Positions 24,298-34,227 of a DNA stretch of 64,000 nucleotides are shown here, piece after piece. Position numbers and translations under genes: made by a program. The DNA comes from Batkoa obscura (Eukaryota; Entomophthoromycota; Entomophthoromycetes; Entomophthorales; Batkoaceae). The stretch covers positions 558,001 through 622,000 of the forward strand of contig JASVEC010000001.1 in NCBI GenBank assembly GCA_030770535.1, read 5' to 3'. The notes beneath the pieces were generated by a model. That model saw nothing but the letters and a program-made list of their open reading frames with translations. It was not told the origin of the DNA and searched no databases. Positions within the stretch are counted from its first letter, which is position 1. Each line of letters opens with the position of its first letter.

Positions 24298-24404
24298 ATA
24301 TGGAGATGTGTTTTTGTGTTTAAGAATTTTACTAACGATTTTTCCGCTCAAATAGTGCTTAAAAGATAGAAAAAGTGATAAAGCCAAAAAAAAACACCCT
24401 CAAA
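24298..24404 (+). repeat. MITE copy
   Basis: ATATGGAGATGTG to AACACCCTCAAA, plus orientation, moderately diverged. Confidence 0.7.
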
Positions 24405-25909
24405 TGTTAGTTATTTTGTTATTAGTTTATAATTATCATTTAGAAAATTAAAAACTAATGCTATAATAAATAAATATTCAGCTATTTTAACTTAATTAAT
24501 ATAAAAGTGTTTTTTTTATTTTTTAAGCATTGTGAAGTAAAATAAAATTTAAGAATTTTTTTGATTAGGATTTTTTTTTAATCGTGCTTAATTCTACAAA
24601 AATTGGTTTTATAGTTCCAGTTGATTACATTTACTGCTTGTGCTGCAAAAAAAAGTCAAATTACTTTGAAAAAATCCTAATAGGTTTAAATTTGCAAAAT
24701 TTATATAAAGCCCTATTAATCAGTATTTTGTTTATTTTTGAGGTATTGTAAAATTTAAAAAATAATTAAAATTAGACTGAACAAAAACACCTATAAATAA
24801 TTTTAAAATTAAACGGGAAATTATCTCTAAGACATTCAAGCTTTATTTTCAATTTTCGAAATCAAATCTGGAAAAAAATTGAATCTTGAATCAGCTTGCA
24901 GTTAGACGTCATTTAATAATTTTAATTTGTAGCTAAAGCTTTTTAATGAAAGTATGAATTATTGAAACCTGCAACTCTTAAATTCATACTAGAAAAAATA
25001 AACTACAAATTTAAAGCAATATAAAACAACTAATTGCAAGCTACTCTAAGCTTGGCCTAACCCATTTAATTGAAATGTAAAATTATTTTATTTAAATTAT
25101 TGTAGTAAGCAAACCCCTATATTTGATTTGATATGATTAAAAACCGATCATTTATCAAATAAATAAATAAGAATAACGAAATTTTGTCGTATTTATTTAA
25201 GCATGGATTCACCTCCTCTCTTTTTCTAGATGACTAAATAATTTTTAAAAAAAAGTTTAAGTTTAATAAAATTAAAGGTGTTGAAACTTCAAGTGTTTTA
25301 TAATGTTAAGGACATAAACGGTGAGAAATATAAGCTTTATACTTTATTATTATTTTACCATTTTTTAATCATTTATTGTTTCACTCAGAATATAGTTTAT
25401 AAAAGTATATATTTAATTTTTTGATAATATAGAAATCGAAAAACAAGTGGTATAAAATTACAAAATTAATTAATATCCAAAAAATCAAAGAAAACAATGT
25501 AGCTAATTCATTTTTATCAACCACTTGATCTTTATACCATTATATTATTTACATTATTGTTCTATTATAAATAATTTAATAAAATTAGTGATATAAGATA
25601 CCGATAGTAGAAAGAAGAGAATAAGCCAAAAAAATTTAATAACTATAGCATGAATTAATAAAAAGGTGCGCACTAAATTTAGTAATCAATAAAAAATTTA
25701 ATTTAAATTTAAATTCATTGAGCCAATAAACTGAGTTGTAAATAATTACAAATTTACATTGTAAATAATACCTAACCTCATGAGTTAATATTTATGTATT
25801 AGCGAAGGTAAATTCACCACAATTGTAAAATTAATAGCGATATAAAGCCTCACTTTGTATGTTTATAAATTGATTTCTTTTCATAAAATTATCTTCTAGT
25901 TTTTTTATC

Positions 25910-25945
25910 TTTTCTTTTCTTTTCTTTTCTTTTCTTTTCTTTTCT
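25910..25945. repeat. TTTTC pentanucleotide tract
   Basis: About seven TTTTC units, a pyrimidine-rich tract ending 37 bp before the start codon of the receptor at 25983. It may belong to its 5' UTR or core promoter. Confidence 0.8.
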
Positions 25946-25982
25946 ATATTGTTTTTAACTAACCACAACAAATAGTTTATAA

Positions 25983-26948
25983 ATGGACGATCATTCAGAT
26001 ATAACACGTACAACAAGTATCATCAATTGGTGTGTATTAATTATGTCCGTGTTTTCAATGACATTGAATGGGATTGTATTTCATTTAGTATTACGTAAAA
26101 AACAATGGTCATTAGATTTAAAATTAATTTCTATGATTTCTTTAATTGATATAACTACCAATTTATTTAACTTATTTTTCGCTATAATGGAATTAAATTT
26201 TACTTATAAGCTTTATTTAAATTATCCTTCTTATTGTCAATTAATGGGTTTTGTTGTAATTACGCTGTTGATCAGTTCTTCCTCTTTTGTTATTGCTCTG
26301 TCTTTTGAAAGGTATATGATATTGTGTCATCCCAATAAACTTAATGAAAAGGTAGTATGGTGTATACCGATAATTATTATCAGTCTAGTAGTAATATTTG
26401 GAGTCATATCAGCGAGCACAGGACAATATATAATATCGAGTGGGAAAACATATTGTATGCCTAATTTTAAAGGGAGCGTAATTAGTATCACCTACTATTA
26501 TATACTAGCCTTCATCTCTATTATTGGCCTTCAATTTTTAAATTACTTCTTTTTTAATGTCCTATTAAAAAGAAATCAATCACTAGAGCCAATGATTCGA
26601 AATAATCAAAGAAGATTAAGATTAATGAAACGAAATCAAAATCAAAATCATCTTGAGCTAGCGTTACCAGAGATCCCTATCAATAATCCAGAAGAAATAT
26701 CAAGAAAAATTGCAATTAGAGCCATTCTCTTTTTAATCGCATATAATATTTCTTTTTTACCTAATTTAATTGCACTTCTATGGGACATTATAACACAAGA
26801 GCAACGCCCACCTAGTCTTGATAATTTAACTGCAGTTACTTTACATTCCATTGAATTATTTAATCCAATCTTGGTTTTATTTCTACATTCTAAAATTAAT
26901 AAGGATTTTTTTAGTTTAATGTCTAAAATTAAATCAAAGTTGTTTTAA
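25983..26948 (+). CDS. Rhodopsin-like (class A) G-protein-coupled receptor
   Basis: 321 residues, single exon. Class A landmarks: Asn29 in TM1 (TLNGIVF), Asp56 in TM2 (ISLID), Cys85 at the start of TM3 paired with Cys158 in ECL2 (KTYCMP), ERY at 109-111 for the E/DRY motif, Pro260 in TM6 (ISFLPN), and Asn294-Pro295 in TM7 (NPILVLF) standing in for NPxxY, although the Tyr is missing. The third intracellular loop (about 195-245) is long, with basic RRLRLMKRN. The TM6 Trp of CWxP is absent. It is unrelated in sequence and exon structure to the clustered receptors. Class A receptors are uncommon in fungi but known from some early-diverging lineages. Ligand unknown. Confidence 0.85.
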   Translation: MDDHSDITRTTSIINWCVLIMSVFSMTLNGIVFHLVLRKKQWSLDLKLISMISLIDITTNLFNLFFAIMELNFTYKLYLNYPSYCQLMGFVVITLLISSSSFVIALSFERYMILCHPNKLNEKVVWCIPIIIISLVVIFGVISASTGQYIISSGKTYCMPNFKGSVISITYYYILAFISIIGLQFLNYFFFNVLLKRNQSLEPMIRNNQRRLRLMKRNQNQNHLELALPEIPINNPEEISRKIAIRAILFLIAYNISFLPNLIALLWDIITQEQRPPSLDNLTAVTLHSIELFNPILVLFLHSKINKDFFSLMSKIKSKLF

Positions 26949-27240
26949 TTTAATTAATCATCATCTTTCTTAATCATCAACTATTGATTGTCAGGTTCAT
27001 TAAACTACATTTGATCTCTTTTTCCCCCTTTCTGTGAAACAGTTTGACACCATATCACTTTGTTCTTAATTTTACTAATAAACGTAACATCACACATAAG
27101 AGTTTTTAGTTGTAATCTTATTTTTTTTTGAAAAAGTATAAACCTGTTTATTCTAATATATTGCACAATTAGTTAAATTGATTCATTAAATCAAGTGTTA
27201 CTTATATTACTGCTATTGTTTTCATACAACCCCTAAGCTT

Positions 27241-27393
27241 TCATCCTAACGAAGACTCATCAAAAAATTGGCCTTTCCAAGGTTTTTTGTTTGTATAAGG
27301 AGTATTTTTTCTTTTACCTATTTCAAATAAGCCATTACAACAGTATCGCCTATTATCCTTTGAGTAATATTTTTTAACCAATTTTTTAGTTAT
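27241..27393 (-). CDS. Possible terminal exon of an unrecognised gene
   Basis: The minus strand is open for 50 codons ending at TGA (27241-27243), with AT-ending codon use like real genes here. It contains RRYCCNGLFEIGKRKN followed by KKPWKGQFFDESSLG. There is no ATG, and stops lie just upstream, so it would have to be a spliced 3' exon; an AG at about 27350 could be the acceptor. I do not recognise the product. It could equally be a chance open stretch. Confidence 0.2.
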   Translation of the reverse strand: MTKKLVKKYYSKDNRRYCCNGLFEIGKRKNTPYTNKKPWKGQFFDESSLG

Positions 27394-27864
27394 TTATTAT
27401 TATTTCCTCCCTACCCACTAATTTTTATCAACTATAATCAATTTATTGATTTTCAAATAAAATCTTATAAACTAGAAATAGAATTAAACTACCCTCATAT
27501 ATATGCTAAACTACTAGAAACCCCGAGATATCTAATATTATAACCATTAAATTTTATTCATGTTCAAAATACGTCATGATTTTACTATTCTATTTTAGCA
27601 AAATCCTCTTATTCTCCATATTTTATTCATTTTTGTTTCTCATTTTATTTATTTTATAGTTTATGCATCTGTGTTAAGTAAATGTAACCGCTGGTATTAA
27701 ATATTATGATTATTACTACTTTTCCAATTTTATATCATTAAAAATAGAATGAAACTCAAACCTATAATCTTAATATTTACTCTTTTTAAATTAATTTTAA
27801 TACTATCTTAATTTGATTATTTATTTATGACATTAGTTTTTTATATACACTTGAATAGCTGGTT

Positions 27865-27990
27865 TAACTTCACAAATCTGTCAGAAATAGCTTTTTAAAA
27901 AAATGGGAAGCATTTTCAAAGGTTTCCTATCCTCTGTGAAGTTAAGAAATCAAGGTGATGCTCACGTTAAGTGTACTTTTTAAAAAGCTA
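27865..27990. other. Interlocked inverted repeats (pseudoknot-like order)
   Basis: TAACTTCACA (27865-27874) pairs with TGTGAAGTTA (27935-27944). TAGCTTTTTAAAAA (27888-27901) pairs with TTTTTAAAAAGCTA (27977-27990). The order A-B-A'-B' means both stems together would form a pseudoknot. Confidence 0.5.
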
Positions 27991-28302
27991 TCCATTGACT
28001 TGTAATGACTGTAGGTTTAAGTAAGACTTTATAGTTTAAATTTTAATTAAACTATAGAGCATGAAGTATTTATATAAGATCCAAAGGTTAATAAAGAAAA
28101 TTAAGCTTTAACAAGTTAGGGAGTGCAAAACTTTAGAAAAACAAAGTATGGTAGAAGTTGTGGGTGTTTAACTGGGCTGATTTTAAACAAAAGGCTAAAG
28201 GGATAGTACTGATGAGCATAAAACAAACTGATAGAACCATTCATATCATATAAGTTTTAATGACTGCAGTTATTAGGGATAGGAGTAAAAATATTAACTA
28301 AA

Positions 28303-28375
28303 TGCTCCCTGTGGGGATCGAACCCACGACCTTGAGATTATGAGACTCACGCGCTGCCAGCTGCGCCAAAGAAGC
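28303..28375 (-). tRNA. tRNA-Met (CAT), elongator
   Basis: 73 nt, intronless, no encoded CCA. Acceptor strands GCTTCTT and AGGGAGC pair (two G-T wobbles), D stem GCGC/GCGC, anticodon loop CTCATAA, T arm GTGGG-TTCGATC-CCCAC, discriminator A. It matches eukaryotic elongator tRNA-Met in the arm sequences TCTCATAATCTCA and GGTTCGATCCC. Confidence 0.95.
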
Positions 28376-29142
28376 TTGTCTTTTCTATAGAAAATTTAAA
28401 TATATTCAAATTAAAACTTGGATAAATTAACCGATTTATTTTTTGAACCTAATTATTTAATGAATTAAAATTTACTTAAAATGTAAATATATTTTTTATA
28501 TTGAATTGGATTATATGAAGAAAGAGTTTAATTTAATGAAAATTTTATAAGAATGTAAAATTGTTAATTTAAATCAGAAGGAGTGGATAATGATGTCAAT
28601 TGTTTAATTTATAAGCATTGGGTTGTTATATAAATTTCTTAAAATAAATTTATGATATTCAGGTAATAAATTTGTCTATTATTGTAATATTAAAAATATA
28701 GAATTAACTTAATCTTTAGTATTTTATTAGCCCTTTATCGCTGTCAATATTAATAGTGACCAATTAATAATAGTAATTAAATAATAGATTTAAGTTAAGT
28801 AAAAAAGATCAAAAAATTAAAGTAGCCAGTCTATAGGCAAATTTTCTAGTAAAATCTACAATCATTTTGTTTATTTCCTTATTTTGTTTTAGTCTTTATA
28901 CATCAATTTATTATTTGTTTTGAAGCACTTCGAAACTCTAGTTATGAAATAATAATTCAATCTCAAATTGCTTTTTAGCTAACAATAATTATCATGGATA
29001 AACTCAAGTTGTTTACTAAAATTAATTGTATTATAAAATTAGTCCGAAACAAAGCTTACATAAATTGAAAATCAATACTAAACTAAGAACTTCCAAGTTC
29101 AAAGCATAGATATCGAATCATAAAAAACTATAAAATAGAGAT
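28376..29142. other. AT-rich spacer
   Basis: No gene seen between the tRNA and the secreted-peptide promoter. Confidence 0.5.
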
Positions 29143-29153
29143 GTATAAATACT
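29143..29153 (+). promoter_or_regulatory. TATA box of the secreted-peptide gene
   Basis: GTATAAATACT ending 111 nt before the ATG at 29265. Its TATAAATACT core is shared with the receptor-cluster promoters. Confidence 0.5.
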
Positions 29154-29264
29154 CCCTCTTAATCAATCTATTAGAAACTAACAATTCACAAGCTTCAAAT
29201 CTCAAATAATTACTTTGATAGTATTATTTTTTCACTATTTTACTACTGACTCAACAATATAACA

Positions 29265-29399
29265 ATGAAATTGTATTTCTTGCTATCTACTTTATTTCTA
29301 TGTACAATATTAAGTATGCCGTTCAAACTACCTTATATACCTATGTTACCATTGCCTCATCCTGCCTTCCTTAGTGCCCTTAAACCACAACAAACCTAA
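29265..29399 (+). CDS. Small secreted proline-rich peptide (44 residues)
   Basis: Begins MKLYFLLSTLFLCTILS, a clear signal peptide (positive start, Leu/Phe core, small residues at the end). It is followed by a 27-residue, Cys-free, Pro-rich tail with PYIPMLPLPHP, ending PQQT and TAA. Context AACA-ATG is good, and a TATA box lies 111 nt upstream. There is no intron. Likely role: secreted peptide (surface, signalling or antimicrobial); no family recognised. No CAAX box, so it is not an a-factor-type pheromone. A short ORF can occur by chance, but signal peptide plus promoter makes a gene more likely. Confidence 0.6.
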   Translation: MKLYFLLSTLFLCTILSMPFKLPYIPMLPLPHPAFLSALKPQQT

Positions 29400-29601
29400 A
29401 CTATAATAACAATTAACATATATTTTATTATTTTATCATTTTTGCCTATTTACCTATAGGGAAAGTCTAGCTTATCCAAGACAATGAAAGGCTTATAACT
29501 TACTTTTAATAATATTACTTCTATTTTCTATATTAGTTTTTCTTCTATAATAAAAAAAAGTTTTAAATTTATCTTCACCTTTGCTTTTATTTATTTAAAA
29601 A

Positions 29602-30345
29602 TTAAAAAATACTCAATAATATACAAACTGTTACTACTTCAAAATTCATTAAATTCCTTTTAGATGACGAATTAATCACTGTAGTAGATAGGCCTCCTCC
29701 ACTACGACTTAGAATATACGCTCCATAAGTCGTATAACCAACTGTTTCTCCATTGGTTGCTGAATTTCTAGATTGATTACTATTTGATGACGATGATGAA
29801 GCTGGTACATTACTTGTAACAATAACACCTCCATTCCCCCCATTACTATCAGTGGTGGTAGTAGCTGAAGTGTTATCGCTATTATTATTACCGTTATTAT
29901 CAACAGTAGAAGTAATAGTAGTAACATTACTACTACTATCATCATTATTATTGATATTACTCGATCCTGATGTAGACGTTGCAGTAGGATTATTAGATCC
30001 ATCGTTACTATTAGAAATCGGAATTATAGAAGTAACTGTAGTAGTGGGAACGCCAACAGTGGGGGTACCACTATCGCCATCTACAACTACAGTACTAGTT
30101 ACTACACCATTAGAATTAGAAATGCCATTAGATGGATTGTTTGAATTTCCTCCACTTTGACCATCAGTAGATATATCCGGATTAGAAATTGAAAAATCTT
30201 TAATACATTGACCTATACAAGTGAAATAAAATTTGGATGGGCATTTTTGAACACATTCAGTTAATTTAGTAACAAATTGTTGAGCATTGAGTTGAATACA
30301 AAATAAGAGTAGCAATAGTATACTCAATTTTGGTAGAAGTTGCAT
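29602..30345 (-). CDS. Secreted, probably GPI-anchored Ser/Thr/Asn-rich cell-surface protein
   Basis: 247 residues, no intron. Signal peptide 1-21 (Leu-rich, ending QLNA). A small Cys domain at 31-50 has Cys31, 35, 43 and 47 in C-x3-C-x7-C-x3-C order. A long low-complexity stalk (about 52-205) of Ser, Thr, Asn, Asp and Gly would be heavily O-glycosylated. A C-terminal hydrophobic segment (NFEVVTVCILLSIF) after Asn/Ser-rich NSSSKRN is typical of a GPI-attachment signal. Likely a cell-wall or plasma-membrane mannoprotein. The Cys spacing resembles a CHCH motif, but the signal peptide makes the mitochondrial type unlikely. A TTTAAATAAA-type AT-rich block lies just upstream. Confidence 0.75.
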   Translation of the reverse strand: MQLLPKLSILLLLLFCIQLNAQQFVTKLTECVQKCPSKFYFTCIGQCIKDFSISNPDISTDGQSGGNSNNPSNGISNSNGVVTSTVVVDGDSGTPTVGVPTTTVTSIIPISNSNDGSNNPTATSTSGSSNINNNDDSSSNVTTITSTVDNNGNNNSDNTSATTTTDSNGGNGGVIVTSNVPASSSSSNSNQSRNSATNGETVGYTTYGAYILSRSGGGLSTTVINSSSKRNLMNFEVVTVCILLSIF

Positions 30346-31489
30346 GTTTTGTTTAAAAAAATATTATCAAGTTGTGTTATGAAGCCTTTATTTAAACCTT
30401 TTTTTTAAATACTATCCTCCATTATTTGTTTATTATAAAAAGCCTCGGTGTCATCTTGAAATGCCATTATGACTTAATGTTCATTATTTAATAGATTTTA
30501 AAGCCATTTTTAGAATCTTTAGAGTGGAATTGTCTTATTTATGATTATAAAAATGATGTTAGAATTAATAATAAGTTTATAAATATCAAGAGTTAATCCA
30601 GATGACTAACTTCGCTTATGTTATTTAATATAAGTCTAGAAACTTTTTACATTTATTTTGTTTAATAATTTTATCTTTTTACATAATACCCTTTTATCTA
30701 AAGTGACTTTGTTAAGAAAAGAATAGTTCATAAAATTAATTACATTGCTCAAATTAATTTGGACTTTTTAATAGGAATCTTTGCACTTCTAAAAGAACTA
30801 GTACAAAAGTAACTTTAGTAAACTTTCTCACTTTCAAATTGATTTATAAAGCTATAATAAAATTGAAAATGCTTTACTGAAAATAGAATGAATAACTAAT
30901 TTACTTTAATAACTCACATTTAAATGAATCAGTAAATATCAATTTTATAAAAATAATACAAATTTATTTCAATGTATAATATTTTTGTCAAACTCACGTT
31001 AAATGTAAAATAAATTTAAAGTTGAAAAATTAATTAAATGTTCTTAAAAACGAGTTTATTTTAATTAGAATTTAAATTGTTTGATAGCCAACTTTAACAA
31101 GAATATTAAAAATCCAAAAGCATCATCGTTCAGATGAAAACAATATAAAAAATGTGGCTATCCATTTTAATAAAGGTGGCAAATTGAATTGTACAACCAG
31201 TTGATGTATCATCTTAATGTAACTAAAAATATACTGGTAATAGTTTAAACTACTTGTCTTCAAAATCAGGAACTTGGAAATGAAGACTATAATCTATTAA
31301 AATACAAAAATCCTTTTTTTTATTTCATCAACATAGTACTAATTTTAACTTCATCAATAGAACAATTTTTATTCAATAAATATCAATAGTGTATATAGAT
31401 TATGTTATCAAAACTAGATCGATTTGACATAACTCAGAATATTAATATTAATATAAATTTATTGATATATTTATAATTATTATAAGTAT
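30346..31489. other. AT-rich intergenic stretch
   Basis: Nothing recognisable apart from the presumed promoter of the preceding minus-strand gene. Confidence 0.5.
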
Positions 31490-32592
31490 AATGACTTTAT
31501 TAATTTAGAAAATGCCAAATTACTTTCATAATCATTAAAGTTAACATTATCTTTTCTTTCTTCTATATCTGAAGCCACCCCATCCAATTCAATATTAGAA
31601 TGATAATTTAAAATAGATTAGTCTAAATGAAATAAACAAATAAGTGTACATACTCTTACCTTTTGAATTGTTATTATTTCTCCCTTTGATTCTATAATAA
31701 ACAATTTTAACTCGATTATGAACAGTAGAATCACAACAAGAAGCTACAGAATTTAATGCGCCTAAAATGGGTAAGTGATAGTAGTCCAGTTATCCAAAAA
31801 AGCACTTAATTAGGTATTAAAATCATAATACAATTACAATATGATTCCAGTGTAATTGGTGACCAGTATAGCTATTGTATATGATAATCTAAATTATTAA
31901 ATGTTTGAAATAGAAATAAATAAATAAGTACATTCTATAACCTAATACTCTTATAGCTCTTATAGCTTTTATAGCTTTAGTTGAATTTTCTTGATCCATA
32001 TTTAATTTATAATAATCAACTAAAGTAGCCTTTGAGTTTAGCTTCAAAAATATAGTAACAGTAATGACCATAGGATATACAAGTATAATCGCTTACCGTA
32101 TTTAGTTTGCAAGTATATCGAACATCGTAGTCTGGAATTTATTTGTAACAGCTTCGGAGGTATAATAGCCGTAGTAATTACTATAATCTAATATGCCTAG
32201 AGTTGATTTTGTAATTTGAAAATATTAATAAAGAAACATTATAATTGCCAAGTGATGGAATTGTGATAATGATGATGGCTAAGATATGAATTATCCAATA
32301 TGCAGCTTCAACTTTTTTTTAATAATTGGGGTATTATGAATGAAGACGAGCTGTAGGTTTGCAGCAATTGGTATATTTATAAAAAGATAAAACGACTTGA
32401 ATGCTAAAAATGGCCATATAATGAATGTACATGTTGAGCTCGCACTCTTTATAAATGGACCACGCCACAATGGTACAATATGTAACCAAAGATCATAAAT
32501 AAAATTTCAAGAAATTCCAAGGAAGCAAAAACATAAAAGAGGTTTGGAACATACTTGTTTTTTTTTAATTCTTCAAATGGAGTAGCTAGCAT
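31490..32592 (-). pseudogene. Broken seven-TM receptor of the clustered family (copy 6)
   Basis: Recognisable from MLATPFEELKKNKYVPN through WLHIVPLWRGPF, STCTF, NLQLVFIHN, the Lys/Asp-rich third loop and a tail ending FSKLIKSL. The whole block that encodes YDRKLVDRVSLRL in the other copies, with intron 1, is missing. A shift in an A-run follows VFIHN, and further stops occur in the TM6-TM7 region. It is most like copies 1 and 5. It lies 10 kb from the cluster, so the family was once wider or was rearranged. Its TATA-like TATAAAAAG is 30-40 nt upstream of the old ATG. Confidence 0.75.
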
Positions 32593-32824
32593 TTTTCTTT
32601 TGAGTTTTTTTCTGTTTTTTCTTTTTATACCTTATGTTTTCATTAATTTTTATTTATGTTTTATTACATAATTAGGATACAATTAAAATTCAAGTTTTAT
32701 TTTATTTAAAAGTTATAATCTCCTATCTTTGAATTTTTTTAAAATTTGTAATTAAATTATAGTTTATTATTATTTACATGATTAATTTTAATGCTCAAAT
32801 ATGTTTGAAATAAAGTAAATTATA

Positions 32825-32925
32825 TATGTGGATGCATTTTATATTTAAAAATTTTATTAACAATCTTTTCACTCAAATAACGCATAAAAAATGGAAAAAG
32901 TGATGAAGCCAAAAAAACACCCCTA
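32825..32925 (+). repeat. MITE copy, first of a head-to-tail pair
   Basis: TATGTGGATG to CACCCCTATA, directly joined to the next copy. Confidence 0.85.
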
Positions 32926-33030
32926 TATGGGGATGTATTTTTTTGTTTAGGAATTTTACTAACAATCTTTCCACTTAAATAGCGCTTAAAAAACGGAAAA
33001 AATAATGAATCCAAAAAAAACACCCCCATA
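32926..33030 (+). repeat. MITE copy, second of a head-to-tail pair
   Basis: TATGGGGATG to CACCCCCATA, same orientation as its neighbour. It is consistent with insertion at the TA beside the first copy. Confidence 0.9.
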
Positions 33031-34227
33031 TATTTATTCTAAAATTTTAAATTCTAGGTATGATAGTATTATGTATATGTCACAAAAGCTTTAAAAATTT
33101 TATACTCAGCAGTGCAATAACCGATAAGTTAATATAAAATAATATAAAATAAGCTTAATATTTGATTAATGTCAATAGAAAATTTCAAAATCTTCCTAAC
33201 TAAATATATAATAATAAATGTAAATTTGGTTATGCTTATCAGTGTATTTGAATAAAATTTAATGTTGTGTTTTTTTTGTTTTTTTTGTTTTTATTATTTT
33301 AAATATAAAATAATTTGATATATTGATTATTATAAACTAAAAAATAATTTTATAGTATTAAATTAAATAAAAAATTTAAAATATTAAGTATAAGTTAAGA
33401 TATCTATATATCTAAATAAGTTTAAAAGTTGGTTAAAATAAAAAATAAAGTTTAATAATTTTATATTTTTGTCCATTCCCTATGTAGCATAAATTTAAAA
33501 AAACAACTAAAGTTGCACAAAAAGACGTTCCATGAGTTATTTTAAAATTAAACAAAATTTGAGCTAAGTTTTTAAACCAACTCATATATTATTTTTAACA
33601 TTATAAATAGCTTATCATTTTTAATATTCAAACATCAAAATATTAATTCAAAAAGGCTATCACTTATTATACTTGCGATCAATAATAAACAAAACCCCAC
33701 ATCAACTAAAGTGTAAAATTCGAATAGGATAAATTTTCAATGAATATGCTAAAGTAAGGAATTACATTTTATATATATTGAAAGTTCCATATATCACAAT
33801 TATAAAAAAATATACTCAATAGATTAAAAAATAGGCTCTAAAGAAGCCAATTGATTCAATTGAAGTATTTAAAATAGAAATAAAAGTTAATAATGAAATA
33901 ATATTAATGAAAAAACGTCCGTAAAAAATAGGAAATTAAAAGGGTGAATAATTGAGATCGGAAGAATGGGTCATAAGCCAATCATTAACTCAACTCAAGA
34001 ATTGGAGGTTTTATTTATTGGTTATTAAAAACGTTAATTTTTGAGAACTTATTTAATTAAATGGTGTTTTTAAATTTAACTGAAAAATAACTAATTTATT
34101 AAGTTCCAATTATTATTTTTTTCAATATTTTATCTCTTTTTTACTTCCATTTTCATTTTTGTTGAAATTACAATAATCAATATTAACAATTAACTTACTT
34201 TAATTAATATATATTATTAATTCCATT

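Larger units (their letters stand above)
21562..25909. other. Long AT-rich gene-free region
   Basis: 4.3 kb with two MITEs and an eroded LTR-like/AT-rich repeat (about 23690-24030). An open frame without ATG at 24589-24741 is not supported by any motif. Poly-A/T rich throughout. Confidence 0.5.
26949..28302. other. Intergenic region with a possible hidden exon and an inverted-repeat structure
   Basis: Contains the low-confidence coding patch at 27241-27393 and the interlocked inverted repeats at 27865-27990; otherwise AT-rich. Confidence 0.5.
32593..34227. other. AT-rich region with a MITE pair
   Basis: Two abutting MITEs at 32825-33030; otherwise no coding signal. Confidence 0.5.

Noticed and set aside
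24589-24741. 51-codon open stretch with a Cys-rich patch
   Set aside because: No ATG, no splice support, no homologue recognised; likely chance.
29852-30160. 102-codon plus-strand frame opposite the GPI protein
   Set aside because: Shadow of the low-complexity Ser/Thr/Asn stalk coded on the other strand.
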